This document shows positions 8,101 to 15,015 of a stretch of 32,824 nucleotides of DNA, piece by piece. The stretch spans positions 1 through 32,824 of IMG/VR virus record IMGVR_UViG_3300031841_003252; one strand, 5' to 3'. The number at the start of each line of letters is the position of its first letter. The first letter of the stretch is position 1. Both the position numbers and the translations under genes were made by a program. This DNA is from a virus. The notes beneath the pieces are model-generated. The model was not told the origin of the DNA. It did no database searches and was given only the letters and a program-made list of their open reading frames with translations.

Positions 8101-8183
8101 ATTTGAAGTGACTGAGCATTACGTAAATCTAGTTTTTTACGTCTATGTGGAAATGTTTGCTGATTATATGTAACTCCGGCCAT
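5175..8183 (-). CDS. Long tail-fibre-like virion structural protein
   Basis: A 1002-residue protein with the composition of a beta-structured phage fibre (rich in S, T, G, N; few cysteines). The N-terminal region (about 1-170) resembles the first domain of large structural proteins in T4-like marine phages: a conserved F-K-I-K segment near 54-57, then paired beta-strands with W-I-Y-P-D-T near 101-106. This is probably the virion attachment domain. A glycine/tyrosine-rich linker (about 205-235) follows. The central and C-terminal regions contain several putative beta-sandwich domains and a serine-rich stretch of alternating short motifs ending in a polar C-terminus. No enzymatic motif is visible. 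The next gene overlaps its stop. The upstream sequence carries the ATATTTAT motif 13 bases before the ATG, with only a weak ribosome binding site. Confidence 0.75.
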   Translation of the reverse strand: MAGVTYNQQTFPHRRKKLDLRNAQSLQIFDTSLTSEKFFNIVDFPEKFTSGKNLFKIKAAAGTLVDRAPIYVEILDFNGDPIYHEVVNYAEHDGTRVVSVWIYPDTAPGPAVVYVASRAAYDEETQLQYPYSTDPDDRINGVRSPNLIWSRTVTVAPELRNDTEIIFLQQPTVIIEEVTQPYLQITNLRGINLAQSGSGTVTIRPYGSAVSYTGGGPAIPYQGGGTAGSPPSNYGSQFLQQPLVTAENFNGPTAAQTNPIFTVNSFSLLESNGFALLPEMVGGTITISDPAINITTNAAGSSFEIQDSELLPSDNPQSFPALTITAPTIASGSFEFLITEVLNSTQAKVAQISGFRDPALNTNGSFEFPYVQRNSSGQRTVHTLNRIESSDNFTASYFRPPTTAVTEQSQSFAEIRIENLSPATGDVYKIKTLFKAGGLFGDFEDLGDTVLEEFELLEDPDNLEISNVNGVIKNRIGFFTSLQDFETYWTGSGANTLPEQGVSTVFNPSNIVSGVQIRAENTFNATNRRFAYIHISSSQYHADLKADTIYKLQFKAHATDNPASSDPNVVFPRVDVYVSGSTRNAISVPDDATRNSAYVVRSSQTQLTDSLQDIFEDNNTFGKRLGSVEFNVSQSINDVAFNFLSNDDDTADIFFVIRRGQWTLADISLVAVKETGFTPNVARINKRIPRTYFDTPLTFRFQYLDYRNNIADMESYIYPVTFKGENTVITGVNNIVSGSLFLSSTPGSGIEMHGGSAFIRSVGYKGFASASAGTASPGFMFYSGSALPDSGDEYNGVGFEFFANTSSFISLRSDQNKLDIRPTNFQIGGITFTTSSTSVFSGAGDLGSVTASVVTAVGSAVGTLTLESGDGPSIEISDFIDVHTVSPSLPMRATHLEASYALSGSTSKTSFTYSSSFDTTLDFRANRIMSVTTGSALTMSIDADLAVLGNVIMTDVSSSVGLYLTGSEFKILNGTFDTTKRNYVYYHYIGNNTALVTINQES

Positions 8184-8195
8184 CAGTATACTTTA

Positions 8196-11100
8196 TCATA
8201 AATATTGTATTTTTGAATAACCACCTGTCTTTTTGATTTCAATAAGCTTATCAACAATGTCTCGCATTGCATCAATATGTGATATACACATTATGAAACC
8301 AAATTGTGTTTTCAGATAATCAAACAACATGTACATGGAGTTCAGATTGTCAGAGTCTAACACGCCAAATCCTTCATCAATTGCCAAGAAATTAGGTCTC
8401 GGTAGATTTGAAACATTGATCAGAGATGTCCGTATTGCCAGAGATGAAACAAATTTCTCCATACCAGATGTGAGTTCCAATGGCCAATAGTTATCTTCAT
8501 CATATACTATAAAGGCATTGATGTTCTTACCATCAGTTTGTAATAATATAGTGAAATTCACAATCTGTGTCAATATATTGTTTATTTCAGCTTCAATCTT
8601 TGGTAAAGCCTTTGATATCAGATAATATGGAACACCGTCACGTTTCACAGCCTTCATATAATATTCGTAACCTTGATACTGTTTTTCCAAATCTTTCAAA
8701 CGTTGAATATCTGCCTTTGTGTCAGCAATTTTCTGATTAGCAACGCTTAGCTTACCGGAAACATCAATGAGCTGCTGATCAATGTCATTGATTTCGCGTT
8801 CAATGAACGTCAATTCATTCTTATGTTCATTTATATCATTGTTAAGTTTCTGATTATGCTCAATGTATTCAATTTGTTGCAATGATTTATTCAAACTCTC
8901 ATTTAATGAATTCATTTCACTTTTCAAGTCATAATTCTGACGTTCACATTGATCCAATGATGTATTAACGTTGTAAACATTATCTCGAATTTTTCTTTTC
9001 TTGTCTTCCAGATTATCATACTCGCTCAGTTTGTTCTTGACACTATCAATATCAATTTTCTTCAGATTATCCTGTATGAATTTAACTTGATTGTTAATTA
9101 TACCTAATCTGTTCTGGAGTTCAGGTAATTTTTCGGCAATGGTCTTAGTTTCATGTAACCATGGATTTGCCATACAGTATTCACAGTCAGGATTCCATTT
9201 ATGATCATCGAGTTTAGATGTCATTCGCTGAGCATGTTCAATTTCTTTTTTCAATGACATCTGATTATACTCCATATCAGATAATTCAATTCTGCGTTGT
9301 TCGTGCAAATTGATCAATTGTTGTAAATTAGATTTATCAATTTCTGATAATTGCACATCGATATCTTTAAGCTTCTCATTTGCCTTTGATATGAATCCTG
9401 AATATTCAGTTATCTGTTTATCATTGTTTTCTAAGTCTAAATCAATTGATCTAATCTTTTCTTTGATATCTTCTGGATTTTCCAGATCATATATCTCATA
9501 TAATTGTTGTGACAATGTTATGATTATCTCATTGAGATTGCGTCGCATTTCATTGTGATCTGCTTTATCTTTTGATATTTTATCAGAAATCTTTTGATAT
9601 GTTTCACTATCTAACTCAGCGTCTGACAGATCCTTTGACAGATCTTTCTTTTTATATTCGCGAATTAATGCTGCCGTTTCTTTAATATCTTCATGACCAA
9701 TCAGATACTGTTGTTCAAAAATTTCAATGTCAAGAAACTGTGACAAAAGATCTTTACGTTCTCTCTGTGTTTTGTCAATGAAACCTGTATTATTGTTTTG
9801 TAATGATAGTGCAGTTAAAACAAAATCTTCATATGTACCAAGATAGTCTCTGATGTTTTTGTTTGTACTATCTCGTTGATCACCGTTTAGATTTTCTTCG
9901 TTGCCATTTACGTCATAACGATAGAAATTAACTGTGACTTTGACGTGATCATTGCTTTGTTTCTTACCAGAACGTTCTACACAATATGTATGTTTACCTA
10001 GTTCAAATTCAAACTTGCTCTGAAAGTTACTGCATTTATTATTGAGTACATGTGCTGCTTTTTTAGTTCGACTACATTTATCAAAACAACAAAATGCCAA
10101 AGCATCTAACAAAGTAGATTTACCAGACGCATTAGGAGCAAATAAACCATATGATCCTTGCAGTGATCCAAAATCTATAACATTGTCAGTACCATAACTG
10201 AACATGTTTGAAAATTCAAATCGTTTCGGTACCCAGGTAGTGTTTCTTGCTTGTTTGTCTAATACAAGTTTACTATGAACTGTCCTATTAATATAACGAA
10301 CAATGTCCATCATTTTATCATCTACACCATGCTCAGCTGTCAGATATTCTGATATCACATTGTTTTGCCATTCCACATCTCTGACACTACCGAAATTAAT
10401 TTTGTTAGCAGTATTTGTGGTATTGATCTCATTAACACGTTGTATTGTAATATCTTGTACTTTACATTTGCTGCGTATATGTGACGTAACAGCTTTTATA
10501 TCCGCAGCGTCAGTATTTTTAACTTTCAGTCTCAGTCTAGGCCTCAATGGTATATTTGAAATATCTGTTTTCAGTTCACCATCTTCTACATATGCTGTGT
10601 AATAACCATAGTCATTTTTTATCTCAACAAATTCAGAAGTCCTTGTTTTAACATCCCAAACCAATATACCATGTACCAGACCTTCGCCATGATTCTGTTG
10701 AATCAATGAACCTGCATATGCAATTGTCTTATCATTATCAAGATATTGCGTTTTATGAATATCTCCTAACAATGTCATGTCATGGCCATCAAATATAGTT
10801 GTTGTGACATGATCATTCTGTAGAACAAAACCGGCATCTGTGCTAGCATTATTAACTGCACCATGGTGTAATGCAATCTTTGTTTCGGCAGTTAGTTTGT
10901 GAGCTTTTATGAAATCAACCGGTTTGTCAAACACGGACATAACGTTAAAGTCCACATCGGCCAATCTATATATACCCGTGTCTTTAAGATAGTGTAAATC
11001 AGTGTGTTTGATAGCCTTAACGATAGGATAAAGAGCGTCTAAGCGATCTGAATTATTTAGGTTGCAATCGTGGTTACCGGTGATCACAATGGTAGGGGAT

Positions 11101-11348
11101 ATATCTGCCAGAGATCTGAAAAAATCAGACACCATGTCAATAAGTTCTGGCGACATATCTGTTTTGGCATGTACAATATCACCTGCCACATATATCACAG
11201 AATTAGGTGTAGCATTCTTTTTTATATAAGAATACAATCGTTTGAATACTATCTTGTATTCTTTATGACGTTTCACGTTTCGGATATGAACATCTGCAAT
11301 ATGAAAAATCTTGTCAATCTGTTTTATGTCTGTTTTTATAACGTACAT
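8196..11348 (-). CDS. gp47/gp46: Single-chain Mre11-Rad50 (SbcD-SbcC; T4 gp47-gp46) recombination nuclease fusion
   Basis: A 1050-residue protein joining both subunits of the DNA end-processing complex. Residues 1-345 are an Mre11/SbcD-type phosphoesterase with all metal-binding motifs: D19-x-H21, G56-D57, G91-N-H-D94, H161-H162 and G195-D-x-H198. After a short linker, the rest is a Rad50/SbcC-type ATPase. It has a Walker A near residues 400-410 (A-P-N-A-S-G-K-S-T), a long coiled coil, a zinc hook C-E-Y-C near 720, a second coiled-coil arm, a degenerate ABC signature (L-T-S-G-M-E-K near 960) and a Walker B (F-L-A-I-D-E-G near 990). In T4 these are separate proteins that resect DNA ends for recombination-dependent replication and degrade host DNA. 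Here one frame encodes both. The start overlaps the primase gene by 13 bases, with a GGAAG ribosome binding site. Confidence 0.93.
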   Translation of the reverse strand: MYVIKTDIKQIDKIFHIADVHIRNVKRHKEYKIVFKRLYSYIKKNATPNSVIYVAGDIVHAKTDMSPELIDMVSDFFRSLADISPTIVITGNHDCNLNNSDRLDALYPIVKAIKHTDLHYLKDTGIYRLADVDFNVMSVFDKPVDFIKAHKLTAETKIALHHGAVNNASTDAGFVLQNDHVTTTIFDGHDMTLLGDIHKTQYLDNDKTIAYAGSLIQQNHGEGLVHGILVWDVKTRTSEFVEIKNDYGYYTAYVEDGELKTDISNIPLRPRLRLKVKNTDAADIKAVTSHIRSKCKVQDITIQRVNEINTTNTANKINFGSVRDVEWQNNVISEYLTAEHGVDDKMMDIVRYINRTVHSKLVLDKQARNTTWVPKRFEFSNMFSYGTDNVIDFGSLQGSYGLFAPNASGKSTLLDALAFCCFDKCSRTKKAAHVLNNKCSNFQSKFEFELGKHTYCVERSGKKQSNDHVKVTVNFYRYDVNGNEENLNGDQRDSTNKNIRDYLGTYEDFVLTALSLQNNNTGFIDKTQRERKDLLSQFLDIEIFEQQYLIGHEDIKETAALIREYKKKDLSKDLSDAELDSETYQKISDKISKDKADHNEMRRNLNEIIITLSQQLYEIYDLENPEDIKEKIRSIDLDLENNDKQITEYSGFISKANEKLKDIDVQLSEIDKSNLQQLINLHEQRRIELSDMEYNQMSLKKEIEHAQRMTSKLDDHKWNPDCEYCMANPWLHETKTIAEKLPELQNRLGIINNQVKFIQDNLKKIDIDSVKNKLSEYDNLEDKKRKIRDNVYNVNTSLDQCERQNYDLKSEMNSLNESLNKSLQQIEYIEHNQKLNNDINEHKNELTFIEREINDIDQQLIDVSGKLSVANQKIADTKADIQRLKDLEKQYQGYEYYMKAVKRDGVPYYLISKALPKIEAEINNILTQIVNFTILLQTDGKNINAFIVYDEDNYWPLELTSGMEKFVSSLAIRTSLINVSNLPRPNFLAIDEGFGVLDSDNLNSMYMLFDYLKTQFGFIMCISHIDAMRDIVDKLIEIKKTGGYSKIQYL
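8197..8206 (-). promoter_or_regulatory. Candidate late promoter-like element, ATATTTATGA in sense orientation
   Basis: The motif core ATATTTAT overlaps the last codons of the recombination-nuclease fusion gene and lies 13 bases before the ATG of the 1002-residue fibre-like protein. It is the most divergent of the six copies after the core (GA instead of AG). It separates the DNA-metabolism island from the next structural genes. Confidence 0.35.
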
Positions 11349-12259
11349 AATATTTTTTCTTCCATTAATTTGAATTCAGACAATTCTGATGTCTGATCTA
11401 TAACTTCATGTATTTTCTGAAATCCTAGATCTGCTGGATCTGAATCTGGGAGATCGACGAAATATACATGTATACCATTTGCCATGAAATACTCAGCTGC
11501 TTCCAATGCTTGTTTGCGTGCATCTTGATCTAAGCATATGTAAATGTGTTTAACTGATTTTTCTACAAGTCTCAGTTTTAGTACATCTGATATAGTTTTA
11601 CCAAATAAAGGAATGGCATTGCGTCGAATTGCAATCGCGTCAAATACTCCTTCGACTAAAACGATAGGCTGTTTCCAATCGACATGTAGTTCAAATCCAA
11701 CCACATTCTTTGATATGGATGGATTCTTATATTTCAATGTATCATCTTTGTAATATGCTCTAGCAACAAAATAATTCAGGTTAGCAGCATCATCATAGCT
11801 TGGTATAATGATCTTACCTCCATATTGACCTGAATCACAGTATCCTATTCTGTATTTCAGAATATCAGTAAGCGTGATTCCTCGTTTAGCAAGATAATGA
11901 AATGCATTACGAAACTCTGGATCAGTTCGTTGCTTCCATAATGGTTTGAATTCTGATGGTAATGTTACGACCGGAGTATTAGTAGATGTATATTTTGATT
12001 TGATCTGAACATCTTCTATGAGTTCAGCTAATCGTACAAATTTATTTCTGTCTACTTTCAGTTTACGAAACAGTGTATGTATCTTTCTACCTGCTGCATT
12101 ACATACCCAGCAATGCCAATGCTGTGTGACGATGTTAACTTCCAGCTTTCGTTTATGGTGATTACAGAAAGGACAGTGATAAGGAATGTTATCAGATTTC
12201 TGTTTACCAGAAGAACCAAGCACAGAGTCTAAGAGAGAAATAACAGCATATCTGCTCAT
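11336..12259 (-). CDS. DNA primase with zinc-finger and TOPRIM domains
   Basis: A 307-residue primase, which makes RNA primers for lagging-strand replication. Residues 29-53 form a zinc finger: C29-P-F-C32, then histidines 34/35, then C50-W-V-C53. This matches the template-recognition finger of DnaG/T7 gp4-type primases. The TOPRIM core follows: glutamate 203 in L-V-E-G-V-F-D (201-207), then L-D-Q-D (243-246), with D-P-A-D-L-G near 274-279. No helicase domain is fused, so it is a stand-alone primase like T4 gp61, with an arrangement nearer to the DnaG/T7 type. Its 3' end overlaps the recombination-nuclease fusion by 13 bases. It is preceded by the only long non-coding gap in the window (158 bases). 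No strong ribosome binding site is visible before the ATG. Confidence 0.92.
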   Translation of the reverse strand: MSRYAVISLLDSVLGSSGKQKSDNIPYHCPFCNHHKRKLEVNIVTQHWHCWVCNAAGRKIHTLFRKLKVDRNKFVRLAELIEDVQIKSKYTSTNTPVVTLPSEFKPLWKQRTDPEFRNAFHYLAKRGITLTDILKYRIGYCDSGQYGGKIIIPSYDDAANLNYFVARAYYKDDTLKYKNPSISKNVVGFELHVDWKQPIVLVEGVFDAIAIRRNAIPLFGKTISDVLKLRLVEKSVKHIYICLDQDARKQALEAAEYFMANGIHVYFVDLPDSDPADLGFQKIHEVIDQTSELSEFKLMEEKILCTL

Positions 12260-12417
12260 GTATATAATTAATATTATATTATATTAGCATTGACATTAAC
12301 ATATCAATGTTTCATTATTCAATAACTTTCAAATGAAAATTTATTAATTAAAAATAATAAAAATTTTTCAAAAGGTCAACCTTTTTGCCAACTTTTTTCA
12401 AAGTTTTTTTCAACGGC
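12260..12417. other. Non-coding gap between resolvase and primase genes
   Basis: This is the longest intergenic stretch in the window. It is extremely AT-rich and contains two short inverted repeats next to the resolvase stop (listed separately). It also has a run of AT-only sequence (about 12265-12288) directly before the primase ATG. That run could act as an unwinding or promoter region for the primase gene, but it lacks the ATATTTAT motif found in the other gaps. No small gene or RNA could be supported. Confidence 0.5.
12370..12405 (-). terminator. Weak possible terminator: two tandem short hairpins after the resolvase gene
   Basis: In sense orientation, two 6-bp hairpins with 4-base loops follow the resolvase stop. 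The first is AACTTT-GAAA-AAAGTT (complement of 12390-12405). The second is AAAAGG-TTGA-CCTTTT (complement of 12370-12385), with a T-rich stretch a few bases further on. Stems are short and GC-poor, and the T-run is not immediately adjacent. On the plus strand the AACTTT hairpin is followed directly by T7, so a terminator for antisense transcription is equally possible. Confidence 0.3.
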
Positions 12418-12831
12418 TCAAACTTTTAACCATTCATTTGGAATTTGTTTTTCTGACCATGCAATTCCATGCTTGTCACAAAAGTCCCCGTAGGTGGTTT
12501 TGGAACCTTTTCTGATCTTTGTTTTTGCTGATTGAAACACTATTCTGATATCAAGTTCTGGATGTTGTTTCTTTATCAACAAATGTTTTTTACGATCTTC
12601 TGTGGTCCACCGTCCTTTAGTTTCAATCAATATACCATTAGGTAATGTGAAATCGACTGTATAAGTACTTTGTCTCTCAGGTATAATATAATTAATTTTT
12701 GTCGTTTCATAAACCTTTTTCGGATCTATTTTCTGTTCAGTAAGCTGATCTGCTATCTTAACTTCAAATCCTGATCTATAACCCGACTTCAACGCATCGC
12801 GTCGTGTCTTACTTCGACTTCTCCAGCCCAT
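12418..12831 (-). CDS. Endonuclease I-type Holliday-junction resolvase
   Basis: A 137-residue nuclease of the T7 endonuclease I family (Phage_endo_I, T7 gp3). Its restriction-enzyme-like active site is intact: E23 in the S-G-F-E-V segment, D60 in T-V-D-F, and E70-x-K72 in I-E-T-K-G-R-W. The D-to-E-to-K spacing (10 and 2 residues) equals that of T7 endonuclease I (D55, E65, K67). The family cuts branched DNA, including Holliday junctions and replication forks, and debranches DNA before packaging. In T4 this job belongs to endonuclease VII (gp49), so the T7-type enzyme may substitute for it here. The length is close to the T7 enzyme (149 residues). The ATG is directly adjacent to the stop of the LamG structural gene, with a GGGA ribosome binding site inside that gene, so expression is tied to late structural transcription. 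Confidence 0.93.
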   Translation of the reverse strand: MGWRSRSKTRRDALKSGYRSGFEVKIADQLTEQKIDPKKVYETTKINYIIPERQSTYTVDFTLPNGILIETKGRWTTEDRKKHLLIKKQHPELDIRIVFQSAKTKIRKGSKTTYGDFCDKHGIAWSEKQIPNEWLKV

Positions 12832-14997
12832 CTAGTAGTCCCATCTTAAAATAATGTTAGTATCTATGTCCGGTCTTTTTTGCACTGCCTGAGACATTTT
12901 ACCAACTGCTAATAACTGTCTATATCTGTTATATAATCCGATGGTAGTTACGTACGGATTTGCTGTCCCAGATATGAACATTGTTTTGATATGATTTCCT
13001 GGCATGGATAATATTTCATTAGGTAAACATGGATCTGTACCTTTTGTTGTTTTTCTATACGTTGCTGTAGGATTTGTACTTACATTCAATTTACCTGCAG
13101 GAATCCTCACCATTACTTCATTTTCATATATAGTATGTATACCACGATATCTTAAATCAAAACTTCCAGTCTCTTCTGGAAAAAATACACCAGAACCGGT
13201 TGTATGTTTTTTCAATGGTGATGTCACAACAACAGATCCTTGATTATAGAACACATTACCCATTACACTACTTTGATATAATGAAGCTGATAGATAATGT
13301 CTATTTGTCAATGAGTTTATTGCTTTGGTAGATACTGCATAATCATACATTCTAAGTTCAGCTATATCAAATGGATTATGATAAATGTCACCATCACCTG
13401 ATACTCTGGAATCAAAAATTAATTCTGCATTCCCTTCTAATGTAACTTCGGCTGACCCATTGAGTATTAAATTAGTAGCTACATAAACTTGAGCATCTGG
13501 TTCGATAATGATATTAGCAGCATCCTCTAATGTTAAACTTCCATTAATGATCAAAACTGTGTTAGTAGGAACTGTTAATGTGATACCATTGTTTATAACA
13601 AGATCTGTATTTGAATATCTCGTAACATTGGTCGGTAAAGTGAGATCTGAACTAACAGGATTTGGGATATTACTTGACCCCGATGGTGTCGGTGGCACTA
13701 ATGTTGTAAATGCTGCTAATGAACCTAAGACAATATCATATTGATTACCTAAATTACCTTTTGGCAATGAACCACTGTCAACAAGTGTTCCATTGATATA
13801 AAGTTCAGCTAACGAATTACTATTTCTGATCAATATATGATCCCAACTAGTATTCACATCGCCGGTAGTTGTTATTTTAGATCCTGATAAATGTAATGAT
13901 TTTGAACCATTACTAGCTTGAAAATGATAAGCTGTATTATCAGATCCATCACATACCATACCAATTGAAAACGGTGTTCTATATTTATCAAAATTCTGAT
14001 TAATGGCAGGCGCTTCATAAACTACATCACGTAATTCAAATGTATTATCTGCTGTATTATATACACGTTCTCGTTTAATCGTACTTTTACTTAAAATAGA
14101 ATATGGACCAGTATCATTAGAACCTTTTTTGATCCAGAAAGCTATTGTATAATCATCACAGAATCCAAATCTATCAAAAAGATTACCATTACTACGTCTG
14201 TCCGGATCTGTAGGTATTCCATTTTCATAATGAGCAATTCTAATGAATGATGAAGAATCGATAAATCTAGCAGCAAGGCCAGATGGTTGATCTATACCCG
14301 TTGTTCGAACTCCATTGACAATTTGTATGTTATTGAAATCATAAACAGAATTTGTTTGTTTCTGATAATGATCTAGATTTGTGGGAGCACCTTTAAAGTA
14401 ATATTTGAATCTATCAACCGCTGCCTCTTCCAATTTACCTTGCGAAAATCTTAATTGACGATATTCGTCATTGAATGATAAATGTAACAAACTCCTACTA
14501 GATGATGCAAAACTCGAACTGTCAATCTGATGATCTCTCAGATTGCCATAACCATCATCCTTTGCAATGTAATTTATATCACCTGGTCCAGTAACTGTTA
14601 ATGATACACTTTCTTTTTTTATGCCTTCGCCCATTTCAAAATATGGTATAGACATCACAGATGCTGAAAACCAAAGAAATTTTTCAGTATTTTCTATATC
14701 ATATAGTTCTTGAGTCTTTGTTGGATCAAAAGGTTTATCATAATATCTATGATCTATTCCATGCCATATAACATGTTTGTTTACTTTTGTTTCACTGTTT
14801 ATGGTGTAATTATATGTAGGATCTCCTACATTTACTTCTGGGTATTTACGTCCTAGATATATTGCATCATATCTAGTATAACCACTGCTAGTAGCAAACG
14901 ACTCGTTATTGATACCATAATGTTTATACGTCTTTACAGGTCGTTGATGTATATCCCTGCTTTTTACTGGATGATATATGTAAGGACGTGTTGCCAT
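12832..14997 (-). CDS. Virion structural protein with LamG domain split by a beta-solenoid-like insertion
   Basis: A 721-residue structural protein. The N-terminal about 250 residues are tyrosine-rich and resemble structural proteins of T4-like phages. A LamG/concanavalin-type beta-sandwich follows: T-I-A-F-W-I-K near 280 and E-L-Y-I-N-G-T near 402, with the last strand (I-A-E-L-R-M-Y-D-Y) near 545. Between the last two lies an insertion of roughly 100 residues (about 430-535). It has regularly spaced hydrophobic and N/G residues (N-N-G-I-T-L, I-N-G-S-L, L-N-G-S-A, L-E-G-N-A), typical of short beta-solenoid rungs. The C-terminus (about 640-721) shares a module with the adjacent 449-residue protein. 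LamG domains bind glycans, so a receptor-binding or capsule-binding role is likely. The start follows the preceding stop by 18 bases. Confidence 0.75.
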   Translation of the reverse strand: MATRPYIYHPVKSRDIHQRPVKTYKHYGINNESFATSSGYTRYDAIYLGRKYPEVNVGDPTYNYTINSETKVNKHVIWHGIDHRYYDKPFDPTKTQELYDIENTEKFLWFSASVMSIPYFEMGEGIKKESVSLTVTGPGDINYIAKDDGYGNLRDHQIDSSSFASSSRSLLHLSFNDEYRQLRFSQGKLEEAAVDRFKYYFKGAPTNLDHYQKQTNSVYDFNNIQIVNGVRTTGIDQPSGLAARFIDSSSFIRIAHYENGIPTDPDRRSNGNLFDRFGFCDDYTIAFWIKKGSNDTGPYSILSKSTIKRERVYNTADNTFELRDVVYEAPAINQNFDKYRTPFSIGMVCDGSDNTAYHFQASNGSKSLHLSGSKITTTGDVNTSWDHILIRNSNSLAELYINGTLVDSGSLPKGNLGNQYDIVLGSLAAFTTLVPPTPSGSSNIPNPVSSDLTLPTNVTRYSNTDLVINNGITLTVPTNTVLIINGSLTLEDAANIIIEPDAQVYVATNLILNGSAEVTLEGNAELIFDSRVSGDGDIYHNPFDIAELRMYDYAVSTKAINSLTNRHYLSASLYQSSVMGNVFYNQGSVVVTSPLKKHTTGSGVFFPEETGSFDLRYRGIHTIYENEVMVRIPAGKLNVSTNPTATYRKTTKGTDPCLPNEILSMPGNHIKTMFISGTANPYVTTIGLYNRYRQLLAVGKMSQAVQKRPDIDTNIILRWDY

Positions 14998-15015
14998 TCA
15001 ACATTGATTTTCAGG

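Noticed and set aside
12260-12417. A small RNA gene or origin of replication in the longest non-coding gap.
   Set aside because: The gap is AT-rich with only short weak hairpins. There are no repeated iterons, no conserved structure and no strong promoter that I can see.
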